A stretch of DNA of 64,000 nt from Planctomyces sp. SH-PL62 (lineage in GTDB: Bacteria > Planctomycetota > Planctomycetia > Isosphaerales > Isosphaeraceae), in assembly GCF_001610895.1 (NCBI RefSeq), contig NZ_CP011273.1, positions 3,038,001 to 3,102,000 on the forward strand, read 5' to 3'. The notes below the pieces were generated by a model, which was not told the DNA's origin, made no database searches, and saw nothing but the letters and a program-made list of their open reading frames with translations. Numbering within the stretch: the stretch's first letter is position 1; each line of letters opens with the position of its first letter. A program made the position numbers and the translations under genes. Positions 52,930 to 60,733 of the stretch are shown here, piece after piece.

Positions 52930-54351
52930 ATGAGCATGACTGACGTGCATCTGGACCGGCGGGGCTCCTCCCCCCCCTCGGCGGCGGAGCGGCACCTGCG
53001 GATCAAGAAAGACCTGCATGAGAAGCTGATCTCCGAGCTGGAGCTCTCGTCGATCGGCTCGATGAGCCAGGACGAGATCCGCGAGGAGATCCGCCGAGGG
53101 GCCGAGCAGCTCTGCATGCGGCACGACGACCTGCTGAGCCTCCCCGAGCGGGAGCGGCTGATCGAGGAGGTGCTCGACGAGACCTTCGGCATCGGCCCGC
53201 TCGAGGGCCTGATGCGCGACGCGACCGTCTCCGACATCCTGGTCAACGGCCCCAAGGTGGTCTACGTGGAGCGTCGGGGCCGCCTGGAGCGGACCGACGT
53301 CGTCTTCAACGACGAGAAGCACCTCCAGGAGATCGTCCGGCGGATCGTGGGCCGGGTCGGCCGGCGGATCGACGAGACCTCCCCCCTGTGCGACGCCCGG
53401 CTCCCGGACGGCTCGCGCGTCAACGCGGTGATCCCCCCCCTGGCGCTCGACGGCAGCCTGCTGTCGATCCGGCGCGCGGGGAAGTCGCCGCTCCTGACGC
53501 ACGACTTGGTCGAGAAGCGGGCCATCACGCAGGAGATGGTCGACTTCCTGGCCGCCTGCATCAGGGGGCGGGTCAACATGGTCATCTCGGGGGGGACCGG
53601 CTCCGGCAAGACGACGCTCCTGAACGCGCTCTCGGCGTTCATCCCCGAGGACGAGCGTGTGGTGACGATCGAGGACGCGGCCGAGCTGCGGCTCCAGCAG
53701 CCGCACGTCGTCCGGATGGAGACCCGGCCGCCGAACATCGAGGGGGAGGGGGCCATCTCCACGCGAGACCTCGTCAAGAACTCGTTGCGGATGCGGCCCG
53801 AGCGGATCGTCGTCGGCGAGTGCCGGGGCTCCGAGACGCTGGACATGCTCCAGGCCATGAACACCGGCCACGACGGCTCCATGACCACGATCCACGCCAA
53901 CGACACCCGCGACGCGATCGGCCGTATGGAGATGATGGTCGGCATGGCGGGCTTCGACCTGCCGATCTGGATCATCCGCCGCCAGATCGCCTCGGCCGTG
54001 CAGATCCTCGTCCAGGCGTCGCGGCTCTCCGGGGGCGTGCGGCGGATCATGAAGATCTCGGAGATCGTCGGCATGGAGGAGGACGTGGTCAGCATGCAGG
54101 ACCTCTTCGTCTTCAAGCAGACGGGGGTCGACGAGGACCGGGCCGCGCAGGGCTACCACTTCTGCACCGGGGTCCGGCCCAAGTGCCTGGAGCGGCTGGA
54201 GGAGGCGGGCATGAAGCTCCCGCCCGAGATGTTCGAGAGCCGGATCCTGACGTCGAAGCCCCTGCCGGAGCCCCCGCCCCCCGATGAGGACCCGCGCGGC
54301 GGGGAGCGGCTCTGGGGGATGTTCGGCCGGGGTCGCGGGGAGGGGGCGTGA
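52930..54351 (+). CDS. tadA: Tad pilus ATPase CpaF/TadA
   Basis: A 473-residue hexameric traffic ATPase of the GspE/VirB11 family. The N-terminal domain includes EVLDETFGIGPLEGLMRD and VSDILVNGPKVVYVERRG. The core has Walker A G221-G-T-G-S-G-K227-T-T, the Asp box (ERVVTIEDAAELRLQQ), Walker B (RPERIVVGECRGSETLDMLQ) and the His box (HDGSMTTIHANDTRDAI). All key residues are intact. The C-terminal 35 residues are Pro/Gly/Arg-rich. It powers pilin extrusion with TadB and TadC, whose genes follow with overlapping or near-adjacent frames. Start choice: ATG at 52930; a second ATG is six bases on. Confidence 0.95.
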   Translation: MSMTDVHLDRRGSSPPSAAERHLRIKKDLHEKLISELELSSIGSMSQDEIREEIRRGAEQLCMRHDDLLSLPERERLIEEVLDETFGIGPLEGLMRDATVSDILVNGPKVVYVERRGRLERTDVVFNDEKHLQEIVRRIVGRVGRRIDETSPLCDARLPDGSRVNAVIPPLALDGSLLSIRRAGKSPLLTHDLVEKRAITQEMVDFLAACIRGRVNMVISGGTGSGKTTLLNALSAFIPEDERVVTIEDAAELRLQQPHVVRMETRPPNIEGEGAISTRDLVKNSLRMRPERIVVGECRGSETLDMLQAMNTGHDGSMTTIHANDTRDAIGRMEMMVGMAGFDLPIWIIRRQIASAVQILVQASRLSGGVRRIMKISEIVGMEEDVVSMQDLFVFKQTGVDEDRAAQGYHFCTGVRPKCLERLEEAGMKLPPEMFESRILTSKPLPEPPPPDEDPRGGERLWGMFGRGRGEGA

Positions 54352-55325
54352 TGAACGACGTGATCGTCCTGGGGCTGGCGGCGGCGTCGGCCGTCGCGTT
54401 CGTGGTCGCGGTGTTCCAGGTCGCCTCGGACCTGTTCCTCCGCGACCGCGCGCGGATCAGCGACCGGGTCGACGTGGAGTTCCTCAAGAAGAAGGCGGCG
54501 GCGTCGGCCGCGAAGGCGAAGAAGGCCTCGCTGTTCAAGAACCTGGACCAGATGGACGCCGCGGTCCGGGCCGGCTCGGGCTCGCCGACCTGGAGCCAGG
54601 CGTTCGAGTCGATGGTGGAGCAGTCCGGGCTGGAGGTCACGCCGGGGCGGCTGCTGTCGATCGCCGGGGGGGCCGCCGCGGCTTTGGGCCTCGCGGCGTT
54701 CGCCGCCCGGGGCCGCCCCCTCGACGCGGCGCTCGCGGCGCTGCTGGGGGCCGTCGCGCCGATCTTCTACGTCAAGAAGGTGCGCGACGCCCGCATCGAG
54801 CGGCTCCGTTCCCAGCTCCCGGAGGCCTTCGAGCTGATGGCTCGGGTGGTCCGGGCCGGGCAGAGCCTGGGGCAGGCGGTGCTCGGCGTGGCCCAGGAAT
54901 TCCCGCAGCCGATCTCGGCGGAGTTCGCCTACTGCTACGAGCAGCAGAACCTCGGGCTCTCGCCGGAGGTCACGTTCCGCGAGCTCACCCGGCGGACCGG
55001 GATCGTGGAGCTGAAGATCTTCGTCCTGGCCGTCCTGGTGCAGCAGCAGACCGGCGGCAACCTCGCCGAGATGCTCCTGAAGCTCTCCGCGGTGGTCCGC
55101 GAGCGCTACCGGATCCGGGGGGCGGTGCAGGCCCTAACCGCCGAGGGGCGGATGCAGGGCTGGGTCCTGGCGGGGATGCCGCCGGTGATGCTCCTGGTCC
55201 TCCTGCTGATGAACCGCGACTACGCGATGATCCTGTTCGAACACTCCGAGATCCTCATGGGGACCTTCGCCATCGAGATGGTGGGCGTCCTCTGGATCCG
55301 CAAGATCGTCAACTTCGACTTCTGA
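54351..55325 (+). CDS. tadB: Tad pilus platform protein TadB
   Basis: A 324-residue inner-membrane protein of the GspF/TadB family. TM helices are near 2-22, about 100-118 and two at the C-terminus (YRIRGAVQALTAEGRMQGWV precedes TM3; LLMNRDYAMILFEHSEILMG leads to TM4). The conserved GspF domain is around 150-260, with RLRSQLPEAFELMARVVRAG-Q-S-L and GNLAEMLLKLSAVVRERYRI. It forms the assembly platform with TadC. It starts ATG at 54351, overlapping the cpaF stop (TGATG); a GTG one codon earlier is possible. The stop codon is part of a TGATCC tandem run leading to tadC. Confidence 0.93.
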   Translation: MNDVIVLGLAAASAVAFVVAVFQVASDLFLRDRARISDRVDVEFLKKKAAASAAKAKKASLFKNLDQMDAAVRAGSGSPTWSQAFESMVEQSGLEVTPGRLLSIAGGAAAALGLAAFAARGRPLDAALAALLGAVAPIFYVKKVRDARIERLRSQLPEAFELMARVVRAGQSLGQAVLGVAQEFPQPISAEFAYCYEQQNLGLSPEVTFRELTRRTGIVELKIFVLAVLVQQQTGGNLAEMLLKLSAVVRERYRIRGAVQALTAEGRMQGWVLAGMPPVMLLVLLLMNRDYAMILFEHSEILMGTFAIEMVGVLWIRKIVNFDF

Positions 55326-55346
55326 TCCTGATCCTGATCCTGATCC
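55323..55346. repeat. Four tandem TGATCC units between tadB and tadC
   Basis: TGATCC is repeated four times without change, and the first unit contains the tadB stop codon. Then CGATCG and the tadC ribosome site (GAGGAG) follow. Slippage here would alter only the spacing between the two genes. Confidence 0.85.
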
Positions 55347-55364
55347 CGATCGCGAGGAGCGGCC

Positions 55365-56339
55365 ATGGACGCGGATTCGGTCATCCTGTTCGTCGTCTTC
55401 GCGGCGACCGTCGGCCTGGCGACGCTCGCCGGCCTGGCGTTGTCGGGGAAGGGGCGGCGGCTCTCGGACCGGCTCGACGAGCTGGCCGGCAAGGCCGAGC
55501 GCGCGGAGCGGCCGGAGTCGGTCGCCAAGCTGGCGCGGGCGGCCCTGCCGAAGCTCGGCAAGGTGATCGTGCCCGATAACGAGGTCGAGCGCAACCGCCT
55601 CTCCACGAGGCTGGTGCAGGCGGGGCTCTACCACCGCCAGGCGCTCCACGTCTTCCTGGGCGTCAAGCTGTCGATCATGCTGGCCGCCCTGGTGCTGGGG
55701 GCGGGGCTGACGCTGACCGGCGCGGCCCCGCCGGCCTATACGATGGGCGCGGCGCTGGGCCTGTTCATCGCCGGCATGATCGGCCCGAGCTTCTGGCTGG
55801 ACCGCCGCCGCGGCAAGCGCCAGCTCAAGCTCCGCCGGGCCTTGCCCGACGCCCTCGACGTCTTGATCATCTGCCTGGAGGGGGGGCTGAGCTTCCAGAG
55901 CTCCCTCAAGCGGGTCGCCGAGGAGATCGTCTCGGCCCACCCGCTGCTGGGCTATGAGCTGCGGATCGCCGACCGCGAGATCCAGCTCGGCCGCTCGCCG
56001 GCCGAGGCACTCCTGCACTTCGCCCAGCGCAGCGACCTGGACGAGGCGCTGTCGCTCTCCACGGTCGTCGGCCAGTCGGAGCGGTTCGGGGCCAGCCTGG
56101 TCAAGAGCCTGAAGACCCACTCCGAGACCATCCGCGAGCGCCGCAAGGTGCAGGCCGAGGAGCGGGCGCAGAAGGCGGCGACCAAGATGCTCTTCCCCAC
56201 CCTGTTCTGCATCTTCCCGGCCATCTTCGTGATCCTGCTGGCGCCGGCCGCCTTCCAGGTCATGAAGTCGATGGGGAGCCAGGGGGACGTCAAGGGCGGG
56301 GCGGGCGCGTCGGCCCCGTCAATCGCCGCGCGTCGCTGA
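55365..56339 (+). CDS. tadC: Tad pilus platform protein TadC
   Basis: A 324-residue GspF/TadC-type membrane protein. TM1 is at about 5-26; central TMs are at about 97-118 and 122-142. The GspF domain includes RRGKRQLKLRRALPDALDVL, then LIICLEGGLSFQSSLKRVAE and SLSTVVGQSERFGASLVKSL. The last TM is MLFPTLFCIFPAIFVILLAP (about 280-300). It completes the platform with TadB. The start ATG at 55365 has GAGGAG upstream. It is the last gene of the plus-strand Tad block: the next gene, a TadD-like lipoprotein, is on the other strand with its stop eight bases away. Confidence 0.93.
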   Translation: MDADSVILFVVFAATVGLATLAGLALSGKGRRLSDRLDELAGKAERAERPESVAKLARAALPKLGKVIVPDNEVERNRLSTRLVQAGLYHRQALHVFLGVKLSIMLAALVLGAGLTLTGAAPPAYTMGAALGLFIAGMIGPSFWLDRRRGKRQLKLRRALPDALDVLIICLEGGLSFQSSLKRVAEEIVSAHPLLGYELRIADREIQLGRSPAEALLHFAQRSDLDEALSLSTVVGQSERFGASLVKSLKTHSETIRERRKVQAEERAQKAATKMLFPTLFCIFPAIFVILLAPAAFQVMKSMGSQGDVKGGAGASAPSIAARR

Positions 56340-56347
56340 GGCCCGCG

Positions 56348-57172
56348 TCAGGGCGGGGTCCGGGCGGCGCGGGGGCGGGATCGGGCCGGGATCGGAGCCG
56401 GGACGGCGGCGGCGAGGGCCTCGCCCGGGAGGAAATCCGGCGGGGCGGAGCGGGCGGCGAGGGCGGCGTCGGCGGCGCGGAGGCCTTCGCGGGCGGCGGC
56501 GGAGGCCGGCTTGGCGGCGGCGACCTCCGCGTAGATCGCCCGCGCGTCCTCCAGGCGTCCCTCCATCGCCAGCACCAACGCCAGGTTCGACTGCGCGTCG
56601 GCCCGATCGCAGCCCGCCTTCGCGAACTCGACGAGCGCGGCCTCGCGTTCCCCCTGGCGGGCCAGGACCAGGCCCAGGTTGTTGTGGCTCCGCGCGTGGC
56701 GCGAGTCTTTCTTGATCGCCTTGCGGAAGCACCCTTCGGCGTCCGCCCAGCGGCGCTGGAGGTAGTAGCTGTAGCCTCGGTCGCACAGGACGTCCGGGTC
56801 GTTGGGGGCGAGCTTGACGGCCCGATCGAAGTGCTCGTCGGCCTGCTTGCGCTCGCCCCGCTCCTCGGCCAGGACCGCCAGCCGGACCTCGGCGTCGGCG
56901 CGGCGGGGGTCCTTCTTCAGGGCGTCGCGATAGGCGGCCTCGGCCCCGGCCAGGTCGCCCGACTCCTCCTGCGAGCGGCCCAGCGCGACCTCGACGTCGG
57001 CCGCCTGCCGTCGCGAGACCTTCGACGGGCCCAGGCCGTTCAGCAGGCTCGCCGATTCGTGCTCGACGCGGCGGCCGGCGCCGCCTCGGCAGCCGGCGCC
57101 CATGGCGAGCGCCGCCGCGACGAGGGCCAACCCGAGAATCCGGCCTGCGCGAGCACCCGGTCGCATGATCAT
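56348..57172 (-). CDS. tadD: TadD-like TPR lipoprotein
   Basis: A 274-residue lipoprotein with TPR repeats. The lipobox is A-M-G-A-G-C28. TPR units are clear from about 62: EVALGRSQEESGDLAGAEAA, YRDALKKDPRRADAEVRLAV, HFDRAVKLAPNDPDVLCDRG, YYLQRRWADAEGCFRKAIKK and NNLGLVLARQGEREAALVEF. The last 50 residues are Ala/Pro/Arg-rich. TadD proteins help secretin assembly or stability. It follows the CpaD/OmpA-like gene on the same strand. I chose the start at 57172 (MIMRPGARAG), with AAGGG close upstream; 57166 is an alternative. The frame stays open far upstream but is not coding there. Confidence 0.88.
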   Translation of the reverse strand: MIMRPGARAGRILGLALVAAALAMGAGCRGGAGRRVEHESASLLNGLGPSKVSRRQAADVEVALGRSQEESGDLAGAEAAYRDALKKDPRRADAEVRLAVLAEERGERKQADEHFDRAVKLAPNDPDVLCDRGYSYYLQRRWADAEGCFRKAIKKDSRHARSHNNLGLVLARQGEREAALVEFAKAGCDRADAQSNLALVLAMEGRLEDARAIYAEVAAAKPASAAAREGLRAADAALAARSAPPDFLPGEALAAAVPAPIPARSRPRAARTPP

Positions 57173-57228
57173 CCCACCCTTCCGTTCGGTTTCATTCCGT
57201 TCAGGCCGACGATGGCGAGGCACCCCGC

Positions 57229-58042
57229 TCACTGGCCGGGGACCGCCCCGATCATCTGGTTGGTGACGCCGCTGGGGCTGTTCACGCCGTTCGCGTTGAT
57301 CGGGATCGGCGGGCCGTACTGCTGGGTCCGGTTCAGGATGTTCGCGCTGATGACCTGCGAGTTCACGCCCGACATGCCGAACGGCAGCGGCTGGCCGACG
57401 AGCACGCGGTCCTCGGCGATCGGGAACGACGCGGCGGCCAGCAGGTCCAGGACGGCCCGCCGCCGCTCGCCGGCCAGTTCCGGGTCGTTCGGCGTCCGCT
57501 CGACGATCAGCGGGTAGGGGCTCGCGGCGAGCTGGGCCGACAGCTTCTGGAGCTGGTCGCGGCCCCGCTCGTTCAGCTCGGCCGAGCCCGGGACGAAGTC
57601 GTAGTGGTGCAGGGCGAGCCGGGCCTCGGCGCCGTTGGCGGCCATCGTCCTCCCCATGGCGTGGACCGACGTCCCCAGGGGCCGGGGCTTGAACTCCTCG
57701 GGGTAGCCGAGCACCTTCCCCTGGGCCCGCCGCCAGTGCCACGACCGGATCTTCTTGAAGAAGAAGTGCGGCCCCTTCCTCTCGAGGGCGACCGGGTCGA
57801 GGGGGGGCCGATCCAGCCGGGTCTCGACGTCGTCGGGAGGGGCGTCGACGACCACGGGCGCGGGGAGGGCGACCGGGGGCCGGCGGGGCGGGGGCGGGAG
57901 GCCGGGGCGGTGGGATCACGACCGCCGCGCCGCCGCCGCCCTGCTGCGCCGAGGCCTCGCGAGCCGTCGCCGGCCCGAGCCCCAGGCCCAGGCCGAGGAT
58001 CAGGGGGGCGCACGCCTGGAAGCGTCGGAAGGTCGGCTTCAT
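57229..58042 (-). pseudogene. CpaD/OmpA-like exported Tad-locus protein, interrupted by a one-base shift
   Basis: This encodes an exported protein of about 270 residues between the secretin and TadD-like genes. The N-terminus is a signal peptide (MKPTFRRFQACAPLILGLGL, ending A-S-A-Q) and a Pro-rich stretch. The main part includes HHYDFVPGSAELNERGRDQL, KLSAQLAASPYPLIVE and GERRRAVLDLLA, which resembles an OmpA/CpaD-type domain. The 814-base span is one base too long: removing one G from the five-G run at 57875-57879 joins P-P-A-P to V-A-L-P-A-P-V-V-V-D-A-P-P. Probably a sequencing error; the gene is likely intact. CpaD-like proteins support the secretin. Confidence 0.78.
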
Positions 58043-58059
58043 CGCGGTTCGCTCCTGGT

Positions 58060-59973
58060 TCACTTCGAGTACCCCACGGGGCCGCTCAGGTATTTGCGCT
58101 CGATGAGCGCGGGGCGGACCAGATGGAGCGGGTCGTCGTACATGGTCGTCGCCCGCGCGTCGACCCCGGTGCGGCCCTCGATCCGGTTCATGAAGAAGAA
58201 CTCCAGGTCGTTGGGCTGGTCGATCTCGTCGCCGGGCGTGGGGGGGACCTGGCCCGGTCGCATCGGCTCGATGAGGTACGGGGTCACCAGCACCACCAGC
58301 TCCTTCTCGACCCGGTTGCTCGTGGTGTTGCTGAAGAAGGCGCCGATGTAGGGGAGGTCTCCCAGGCCGGGGATGCGCTGGGTCTGGCCGTCCAGGGTCA
58401 GCTGCATGAGGCCGGCGATGGCCAGCGTCTCCCCCTGCTTCAATTCGACGGTGGTGTGGGACCGCCGGATGTTCAGGCCGGGGACGGGCGTCCCGCCGGG
58501 GACGAGGGTGGTCCCCAGCGAGAAGTCGATCGAGCTGACCTCGGGGTCGACGGTCAGGCGGATGGTCTCGCCGTCCTCGACGAAGGGGAGGAACGCCAGG
58601 CGGACGCCGAAGTCCTTGAACTGCACCTGGACGTTGCCGCCGCCGACGCCCCCGCCCAGCCCCGAGTTGATCGGCACCGGGAACTGGCCGCCGGCGAGGA
58701 AGTCGGCCTGGTGGCCGTTGAGCGTCACGAGGTTCGGCTCCGCCAGGATCTTCAGCAGGTTGTTCCGCCTCAGCGCCGAGAGGACCACGTTGAATCGGGC
58801 CTGGGAGAACGTCCCGAAGACCGTGGAGCCCGCCCCCATGGCGATGTTCCGCGGGTCGACCTTCGAGATGTCGGGATTGAAGGTCGACCGGCCGATCCGC
58901 CCCGGCTCGAACGACGAACCGCCGATCTGGGTCCCGAACAGGCTGCCGAACTGGGGGATGGAGGCCAGGAAGTCGGCGCCGATCTCGCGGAACGCCGTCC
59001 GGTTCAGCTCGGCGACCCGGACCTTGAGCAGCACCTGCTGCGAGGTCGGCACGCGGATCAGGTTGACGACCTGGGTCTGGTTGGTGGCGATCTGGTTGGC
59101 CGTGATCGACCCCGGCGTGGACGGCGGCGCGATCGGGCCCCCTCCCATCCCTCCGGCCATCCCGCCGAGATCGCCGGCGAACCCGACAGGGCCGAGGCGG
59201 TCGTTCACGGGGGTCGGCGTCGCGGCGGGGGGTGTCATCGGGGAGCCGCTTTCGGGGGCGTCCGGGTCGGCCTCCTCGATCGCGTTCCGGGCGTTGCCGA
59301 CCTGACCCTGGATCACGACCCGCTGGGCGTTGCGGATGTATCCGTCGATGGCCAGGACGATCCGCGAGACCTGGCTGACGTCGCGGGCCTGGCCCTCGAC
59401 GACGACCTTGTCGCGGAGCGGCGACAGGCTGAGGCTGGCGTCCGGGAACAGCCGCTTCAGCTCCGCCTCCAGCGCCGGGAGGTCGGGGATGATCCGCAGC
59501 TCGTACTCGAACGTCCGCCCGGAGGCCGCGGTGATCATCAGGTCGGTGATCCCCAGCCGCTTCCCCATCAGCCGGATCTGCCTCGGCCCAATCTGGAAGA
59601 AGTCCGCCACCATCGGGTCGCCGACGGCCAGGAACGGGGCGGGCTTGCCGGGCTGCGCGAGATCCTCGGGGAAGGTCAGGAATCGGCCCTGGCCGACCTT
59701 GATCTCGATGACCGACGACGGCGAGGCCCCCGAGAGGACCGGGGCCGTGGGACCGTCCGGAAGCGCGGGGATCGCGAGCCCGCCCGAATCGGCCTCGGCG
59801 TCGAGTTCGGCCTCGACCCGGGGAGGGGGGGGCAGGGGGATCATCGGCGGCGCGGGCGAGGCGTCCTGGGCGGCAAGGCCCGACGCCGACAGCATCAGCG
59901 CCGTCGCGAGGAGCGACCTCGCGAAGGCCCCGCCCCGGTCCGTCCCTCGGCTCGTCGTGCGCGAATCCTTCAT
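58060..59973 (-). CDS. cpaC: Tad pilus secretin RcpA/CpaC
   Basis: A 637-residue outer-membrane secretin. A signal peptide (about 1-35) and a Pro/Ala/Asp-rich linker precede an N-terminal pilus-type domain (PSSVIEIKVGQGRFLTFPED to about 170), BON-like segments (LEAELKRLFPDASLSLSPLR), and the secretin domain (about 330-580), with LLKVRVAELNRTAFREIGAD, LAEPNLVTLNGHQADFLAGG and VEKELVVLVTPYLIEP as landmarks. A Gly/Met/Pro-rich insertion lies at about 235-285. It forms the pilus exit channel. It heads the minus-strand block cpaC, CpaD/OmpA-like, tadD. Start MKDSRTTSR at 59973 gives a good signal peptide. Confidence 0.94.
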   Translation of the reverse strand: MKDSRTTSRGTDRGGAFARSLLATALMLSASGLAAQDASPAPPMIPLPPPPRVEAELDAEADSGGLAIPALPDGPTAPVLSGASPSSVIEIKVGQGRFLTFPEDLAQPGKPAPFLAVGDPMVADFFQIGPRQIRLMGKRLGITDLMITAASGRTFEYELRIIPDLPALEAELKRLFPDASLSLSPLRDKVVVEGQARDVSQVSRIVLAIDGYIRNAQRVVIQGQVGNARNAIEEADPDAPESGSPMTPPAATPTPVNDRLGPVGFAGDLGGMAGGMGGGPIAPPSTPGSITANQIATNQTQVVNLIRVPTSQQVLLKVRVAELNRTAFREIGADFLASIPQFGSLFGTQIGGSSFEPGRIGRSTFNPDISKVDPRNIAMGAGSTVFGTFSQARFNVVLSALRRNNLLKILAEPNLVTLNGHQADFLAGGQFPVPINSGLGGGVGGGNVQVQFKDFGVRLAFLPFVEDGETIRLTVDPEVSSIDFSLGTTLVPGGTPVPGLNIRRSHTTVELKQGETLAIAGLMQLTLDGQTQRIPGLGDLPYIGAFFSNTTSNRVEKELVVLVTPYLIEPMRPGQVPPTPGDEIDQPNDLEFFFMNRIEGRTGVDARATTMYDDPLHLVRPALIERKYLSGPVGYSK

Positions 59974-60009
59974 GAGCGGGCCGCCGCCGAATAAACGAGA
60001 TAATCGTCA

Positions 60010-60027
60010 AAGTCCGTTATTGGACTT
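60010..60027. promoter_or_regulatory. Inverted repeat upstream of the secretin gene
   Basis: AAGTCC (60010-60015) and GGACTT (60022-60027) are perfect complements across GTTATT. The site is 37 bases before the secretin start on the minus strand, within the AT-richer part of the 245-base spacer, and may be a regulator site or leader hairpin. Confidence 0.4.
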
Positions 60028-60173
60028 CTTCGGCGCGTTCGCTCCGGCGACTTGAGCTTAATCGCCGCTCGACGGTGGGTCCGCGAAAAGTTTCCCCCCT
60101 TCTTAGGCCGTGCCGGCGGCGCAGCCCGTTCCTCGACGTCCCGCCAAGTCTGGGCGTCCTTGGCGAGACGCCG

Positions 60174-60198
60174 GCCGGGGCCCGCGGCGGGCCCCGGC
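60174..60198 (-). terminator. GC hairpin after the small acidic protein gene
   Basis: The 10-base arm 60174-60183 is exactly complementary to 60189-60198 around GCGGC. It lies 20 bases beyond the stop codon of the minus-strand gene at 60219. No U-tract is visible. Confidence 0.6.
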
Positions 60199-60218
60199 TC
60201 CGGTCCTGGCTTCGGGCG

Positions 60219-60497
60219 TCAGGAAGGCTTGGCCTCGCGTTCGATCTGTTCCTCGATGGACTTGTCGCCGGGGACGCCGGCGACCGATCCGGCGGAGAGG
60301 TCGCCGCTCGGCGAGCCGCTCGCGCCGGGGATCGGGCCGGTCCCGGAACCGCGTTCCTCCTCCTCCAAGTCGTCCCCGCCCCCCGCCCGCAGGTCGCGAG
60401 GGTCGTCGCTGGGCTGGCCGCCCATGCCGAGGGCCCCGTGGCCGCTGCTGGTCGGGCCGCGATTCTTCTCGCCCTTGTTGGATCCCACGTTGGGCAT
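60219..60497 (-). CDS. Small acidic, probably disordered protein
   Basis: A 92-residue protein, rich in Gly, Ser, Asp and Glu and with no TM helix. It starts MPNVGSNKGEKNRGPTSSGH, has an acidic cluster GGGDDLEEEERGSGTG in the middle and ends with a predicted helix DKSIEEQIEREAKPS. I do not recognise the family; such small hydrophilic proteins are often stress- or desiccation-related, but nothing here proves that. AGGAGAG lies six bases before the start at 60497, and a GC hairpin follows the stop, which supports a real monocistronic gene. It is divergent from the FG-GAP gene at 60734. Confidence 0.65.
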   Translation of the reverse strand: MPNVGSNKGEKNRGPTSSGHGALGMGGQPSDDPRDLRAGGGDDLEEEERGSGTGPIPGASGSPSGDLSAGSVAGVPGDKSIEEQIEREAKPS

Positions 60498-60733
60498 GAC
60501 GTCTCTCCTGGATGAGGGGCCTGGTGGCGGCGCGATCCGCTCGCGTCGGGTTTCGACGAATTTCTCCACACGCAAGACCCATGCCCGCGGGACGATGTTC
60601 GAGGCCGCATGGTTTCCCCGACCGGGCCAGGCCCCCACTTGTCGATTCCGGGCGGGGGTCGTAGTCTGGGGGCCGGAGAAGGCCGAAGCGTCGGCCGTTC
60701 CGCCCTCAGCCGCCGTACGTCGGGAACCGTTCG

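Noticed and set aside
56348-60010. 1220-codon minus-strand frame spanning tadD, the CpaD/OmpA-like gene and the secretin
   Set aside because: Only its last 274 codons (tadD) and the N-terminus of the CpaD/OmpA-like gene are real; the rest is out of frame with the secretin and Arg/Pro-rich.
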